Origin: an uncultured Pirellulaceae bacterium
GTDB lineage: Bacteria > Planctomycetota > Planctomycetia > Pirellulales > Pirellulaceae
Assembly (NCBI GenBank): GCA_905480545.1
Contig: CAJQQR010000102.1
Location: 1-38,044, forward strand
Length of the DNA stretch: 38,044 bases
Direction of reading: 5' to 3'
Positions 34,911 through 38,044 of this stretch are shown piece after piece. Under the pieces are notes generated by a model. It had not been told where the DNA came from and made no database searches. It saw nothing but the letters and a program-made list of their open reading frames with translations. A program made the translations under genes and the position numbers. Each line of letters starts with the position of its first letter. The stretch's first letter is position 1.

Positions 34911-36787
34911 TAGAACCAAAAATTGATGCGGGCGTAATCGATCACACGATGCAAGCTTACCCACCAAACAGGCTTGGAAACCGTTTTGACTCTCGCAAAG
35001 CCCTGCATTCCCGACTTTAGCCATTGGGCATCGGCATTTAGTTCTGCTTTGGCAAGGAACACGTTTTTGGCCTCGCCAATCTCAGACGACTCGTTGATTT
35101 GGGTCACTTCCAAATCAAATTCTTTTCCGGGACGCGCTTTGGTCGCAAAGACACCTTTTTGTTCCTCAGCAATATAGCTGCTGACGTAATCAGGAACTTC
35201 AATTTCTACATTCCATTCTTTTCCGTTTGCCAGCCGAAGCATCGGTTGGCCGATTTGAAACATCTGTCCAATCCTCGTCACCAGTTCACACTCGAGGACT
35301 GTACCCGCTTCTTTCGCCGTTATACGTGACATTTCAATTTTATTTTGAAGCACTTGCCGACTCGAGGTTAATGCAACAATCTTACTCCGATGCAAAGCGG
35401 CCTCGGTAACGCTACCGGCCGAAAGCGATTCTCGCATTTGAACCTTCGTAACGCCCAGTTCACCGTCAACCGATGCCAATTCCAATTCGAGATTTTTGGT
35501 ATCCATCTCGAATAGCAAATCACCAGCCACGACTTTGTCACCAGCCTGAACGTGAACCGCCTTAAGCGTCGTGTTAAAAGGTGCTGAAACCTGCAAAGAT
35601 CTTGCAGGTTTCAGCGTTGCAACGCACGAGGGTGTGTAAGTAGTTGTCCCCAGGAAAAAGTAACCAGCGCCGATCAGCAATGAAGCAATTAAGAGCTTTC
35701 GCCCCCACTCGCCCGGGCCAATTAATTTTCTGGAGCCGTTTAAGATCGATGTCTTGAGCAGTTTTACTGGCGAAGTATTTGCCTTTTTGATTAACGAGAT
35801 CGCGGGACCAAATCCATTGATCCGCTGTTGAATATCGGTTAACTCGGCTTGCGAAAACGGCTGATTACTCGCCCTCCGGAACGAAATCACACTAACAATC
35901 GCGTCATCAGTTCGAAGTGGTATCGAGCAAACACACGAATCGTTTGTGTCCAAAGACCACTGCTGATGGATACTGAACCCGTTTTCCAACTCTTGGTCGC
36001 CACGTCTTTGACTGACAATGATATCGTTGTGATCAACGCATTCTTCCATCGCCTGCGAGATTTTAACGACTCCGGGGCTATTCGATTTAAAATTTGCAAT
36101 TCCAGAAATGGCGGAAACTAGAACACGTCCATTTTCGATTTCACCAAACGCTACTTGCTCACAGTGAAACCGATCCGAAAGCAGGTTCACCAAAGTGAAG
36201 CCTAATTCTTTTGCGGATCGAAACGAGGAAGCTTTCCCCAACACTTGAAGCGAACCTTGAGCAGTAGAGCCTGAAACAGTTTCGGATTGATTTTCCACCG
36301 TGCAGAGAGCCAACGCTTCTAACTCCGACAAGACGATTTCATGAGAATTGTCGTCAGAACTAAGAAGCAGAGAGATTGCACCATCGGTCGTTGCATGAGC
36401 CGAGAGTATCGGAACGGTCGCGACGAAGACTAAATTATCGCCGAAAGCAAATTCAATTACGCTCGGCTTGGGATCCTGATTGCATTGGCAATCGATCAAC
36501 TGCGGTTCGATCCACTCCATCAGGAATTTTGTCGCAACCTCTTCCGGAATATTTGGGTCCTGATAGACCTTCGAGTCGGTTGAAACGCCCTTTCGAAAGT
36601 CAATTTTCGCGACGATCGGCTTAAAGCGGTTTAACGAAACGGTAAAGAGTTTGATAAACCGATCCAATGAACCGGGTTCAAAAAATGAAATCGATACAAC
36701 ATCGTTGAATAACGATTCTTTGCTGAAAGAACGTCTTGCACCGGAGCTATCGGTCGCGTTTCTAATTTTTTCTTCGAGTGTATTCAT
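34910..36787 (-). CDS. GAF-domain HlyD-family adaptor protein
   Basis: A 625-residue protein. Residues 1-350 are cytoplasmic and contain a GAF-like region (A-K-E-L-G-F-T-L-V-N-L-L-S-D-R-F-H-C-E-Q-V-A-F-G, and later C-S-I-P-L-R-T-D-D-A-I-V-S-V-I-S-F). One membrane helix lies at about 363-383, and a periplasmic HlyD-like lipoyl/barrel part follows (S-A-P-F-N-T-T-L-K-A-V-H-V-Q-A-G-D). It ends with the hydrophobic V-W-W-V-S-L-H-R-V-I-D. The GAF part could bind a small ligand and gate the exporter, but the ligand is unknown. It directly precedes the M50-HlyD gene (10 bases) and follows the PilZ gene (30 bases). Confidence 0.88.
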   Translation of the reverse strand: MNTLEEKIRNATDSSGARRSFSKESLFNDVVSISFFEPGSLDRFIKLFTVSLNRFKPIVAKIDFRKGVSTDSKVYQDPNIPEEVATKFLMEWIEPQLIDCQCNQDPKPSVIEFAFGDNLVFVATVPILSAHATTDGAISLLLSSDDNSHEIVLSELEALALCTVENQSETVSGSTAQGSLQVLGKASSFRSAKELGFTLVNLLSDRFHCEQVAFGEIENGRVLVSAISGIANFKSNSPGVVKISQAMEECVDHNDIIVSQRRGDQELENGFSIHQQWSLDTNDSCVCSIPLRTDDAIVSVISFRRASNQPFSQAELTDIQQRINGFGPAISLIKKANTSPVKLLKTSILNGSRKLIGPGEWGRKLLIASLLIGAGYFFLGTTTYTPSCVATLKPARSLQVSAPFNTTLKAVHVQAGDKVVAGDLLFEMDTKNLELELASVDGELGVTKVQMRESLSAGSVTEAALHRSKIVALTSSRQVLQNKIEMSRITAKEAGTVLECELVTRIGQMFQIGQPMLRLANGKEWNVEIEVPDYVSSYIAEEQKGVFATKARPGKEFDLEVTQINESSEIGEAKNVFLAKAELNADAQWLKSGMQGFARVKTVSKPVWWVSLHRVIDYARINFWF

Positions 36788-36817
36788 GGCAATCGAACGC
36801 TGGATTCCTGCGATGGA

Positions 36818-37288
36818 CTAAAGCAACGCTTCCGTTTCGTCCTCAGATTCTTTCAATTTCGGCGATGTCTCGGTCAAGAATTCGAAACCAACTTCAAATG
36901 CATCCTCTCGAAGAAACTGACAACGAATGCAACGGCAAATTCCGTTTTTAAACTGCAGTTCATCACTATCGATCTCCACCCAATAAAAATCGCCAACGAT
37001 GGCGGGCTCATTGATAATGGTGCCGATGCCCTTCTCTGAAACATCTCTGCAGCGACCAGCTATCTCCTCTGAGGATCGCTGACTAGCGTTGGCCGGGCGT
37101 AGAATAATTTTTGCCACCAATGGAATTCGACCGCCTTTGCGATTCGGAACTCTCACCGGGGCCTCCATTTCGTTTTGTAACGACTCTTCGGAAAATTGGT
37201 GATTCCAGTCGTTGGAACCCAAGTGTTCACCAAGCATGATTTGACTCACCGTTTTGTTGTCAATTAAAGGATCAAACGAACTTTTCAT
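36818..37288 (-). CDS. PilZ-like domain protein
   Basis: A 156-residue protein. The central region has the PilZ-type pattern: an Arg-rich N-R-K-G-G-R, then C-R-D-V-S-E-K-G-I-G (the D-x-S-x-x-G motif) and the beta-barrel elements V-G-D-F-Y-W-V-E-I and E-V-G-F-E-F-L. PilZ domains bind cyclic di-GMP through the RxxxR and DxSxxG motifs. Here the first motif is R-K-G-G-R, with three residues between the arginines, so binding is plausible. It is the first gene of the exporter cluster. Control of export by c-di-GMP is an inference. Confidence 0.72.
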   Translation of the reverse strand: MKSSFDPLIDNKTVSQIMLGEHLGSNDWNHQFSEESLQNEMEAPVRVPNRKGGRIPLVAKIILRPANASQRSSEEIAGRCRDVSEKGIGTIINEPAIVGDFYWVEIDSDELQFKNGICRCIRCQFLREDAFEVGFEFLTETSPKLKESEDETEALL

Positions 37289-37572
37289 TCCACCCTTCGT
37301 TTCTTAGGGCCGCATCAATAAACATAGGGCACATGCGATTGTCGCAATGTCATTCGCAATTCAACCAGGCCGTTTAACAGTAGCTTTGTGTTAAGAACTC
37401 AGCAAAAAAAATTTGATTGAAGATCAGACTTGGCAAGAACCAACGTTTTTCGTTTTTTTATTCTCATTCCCGACATTAATAAGCTATTTATTTCCTACCG
37501 CGGATCATGATTCCGCCCTTGCCCGTACTCAAGCCAACCCTATTACTTTTCGATTCAAAGGAAAGCCTTGCC
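37289..37572. other. Divergent intergenic region of the exporter cluster and repeat protein
   Basis: 284 bases between the PilZ gene and the repeat-protein gene, presumably holding promoters for both directions. It is A/T-rich with a T-run near 37450-37457. I could not support a specific promoter. An in-frame upstream ATG at 37507 exists but lacks a ribosome binding site. Confidence 0.5.
37558..37563 (+). promoter_or_regulatory. Ribosome binding site of the repeat-protein gene
   Basis: AAGGAA-like purine box nine bases before GTG 37573; it decides this start over ATG 37507. Confidence 0.55.
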
Positions 37573-38044
37573 GTGAAAAACGACCCACCAAAAAAAAATA
37601 ATGATGGAAACCTAAAGAATCCAACCAAAGCGGCCCTTGAGGTTGAATCGCTCGAGGACATGATTCTTTTGTCCGCGAGTTCGGGTTGTGATTTCACACC
37701 TGTTGAGTATGTCGATGACTGTGGCGACGATATCCACGCCAGCAAAGAGAATTTTGCCAAACCAGTTAGCGGATGTGACGATACATCTGCTCCACATGAA
37801 GTCAAACAAGACCAGATCGACATTATCGATTACAGCAAGAATGATCTGATTGGTGGCGACGGCGAGCAATCGGCTTACGTTGCGCCACCGGTAACGCAAG
37901 AGCCACATCCTGAAACGCCGGTCATGGAAGAACCACACCCTGAAACGCCGGTATACGAAGAGCCGGATCCTGTACCACCGGTCATGGAAGAGCCGCATCC
38001 TGAAACACCGGTTTACGAAGAGCCACATCCTGAAACGCCGGTCA
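37573..38044 (+). CDS. LEPxxLLSA-type repeat surface protein, N-terminal part (3' end outside window)
   Basis: The frame is open from GTG 37573 to the window end (157 residues seen). A polar, Lys/Asn-rich start is followed by V-E-S-L-E-D-M-I-L-L-S-A (motif 27-35), nearly the same element as in the peroxidase gene of this cluster. After an acidic stretch with Cys and Asp comes a run of 10-residue repeats, E-E-P-H-P-E-T-P-V-(M or Y). Such Pro/Glu repeats usually form an extended stalk of a surface or secreted protein. The gene is divergent from the exporter cluster. Function is inferred only from architecture; the C-terminal part is not visible. Confidence 0.8.
   Translation, partial: MKNDPPKKNNDGNLKNPTKAALEVESLEDMILLSASSGCDFTPVEYVDDCGDDIHASKENFAKPVSGCDDTSAPHEVKQDQIDIIDYSKNDLIGGDGEQSAYVAPPVTQEPHPETPVMEEPHPETPVYEEPDPVPPVMEEPHPETPVYEEPHPETPV
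37891..38040 (+). repeat. 30-bp coding tandem repeat, five units
   Basis: Five consecutive 30-base units in phase with codons (37891, 37921, 37951, 37981, 38011), continuing beyond the window. The residue before each E-E-P block alternates Met and Tyr, implying a 60-base higher-order unit. The third unit (P-D-P-V-P-P) is most diverged. Confidence 0.95.

Noticed and set aside
37612-38028. 138-residue minus-strand frame rich in Arg and Phe
   Set aside because: It is the antisense of the 30-bp repeat and the leader region of the repeat protein; its composition comes from the repeat.

Overview
The window looks like a chromosomal segment of a planctomycete, most likely a Pirellulales-type organism. 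The evidence is a DUF1501 protein with a twin-arginine leader, two DUF3179 proteins, a YdjY-domain lipoprotein-like secreted protein, an SGNH/TPR protein, a Ser/Thr kinase with an attached receiver-like domain, a lone PqqD-M50-HlyD exporter protein, and proteins with the N-terminal LEPxxLLSA-type motif common in this phylum. Base composition is moderate, few genes have strong Shine-Dalgarno sites, and no tRNA, rRNA, insertion sequence or CRISPR array was seen. TGA is used as an ordinary stop for several genes here (for example the genes ending at 1677 and 3467).

Left part (1-5136): the end of a large unknown protein, an SGNH hydrolase overlapping a release-factor-like GGQ protein, a 2Fe-2S ferredoxin, and a HTH-PTS IIA fusion. 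Next (5300-7591) come two tandem DUF3179 genes on the minus strand. Each is interrupted once, at the same aligned codon, by TGA in the context W-TGA-H-L-C-H-N-G. The family normally has a CxxC there, so the simplest reading is selenocysteine (UxxC) in both. A hairpin with the spacing and loop of a bacterial SECIS lies directly after each TGA, and its lower stem shows one compensatory base-pair change. This is the most striking observation in the window.

Middle part (7781-26424): mixed housekeeping and accessory genes. These are a small conserved-looking protein, a sulfotransferase, a LysA-type PLP decarboxylase, HflX overlapping an SDR oxidoreductase, an acetoacetate-decarboxylase-like protein with an anomalous tail, a sirtuin, an ABC-2 permease without its ATPase, a large secreted glycosidase-like protein, a small coiled protein followed by a clear terminator, a kinase with a degenerate receiver domain, YggS, a large unknown protein, a YdjY protein and a DUF1501 protein.

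Right part (26674-38044): a minus-strand cluster runs PilZ protein, GAF-HlyD, PqqD/M50-HlyD, HlyD adaptor, TolC and then a haem peroxidase. A divergent gene on the plus strand encodes a 10-residue-repeat protein that runs off the window. Both the peroxidase and the repeat protein carry the same N-terminal element, E-x-L-E-x-M-x-L-L-S-A. I infer that the cluster is an exporter dedicated to proteins carrying this leader, possibly under c-di-GMP control through the PilZ protein.
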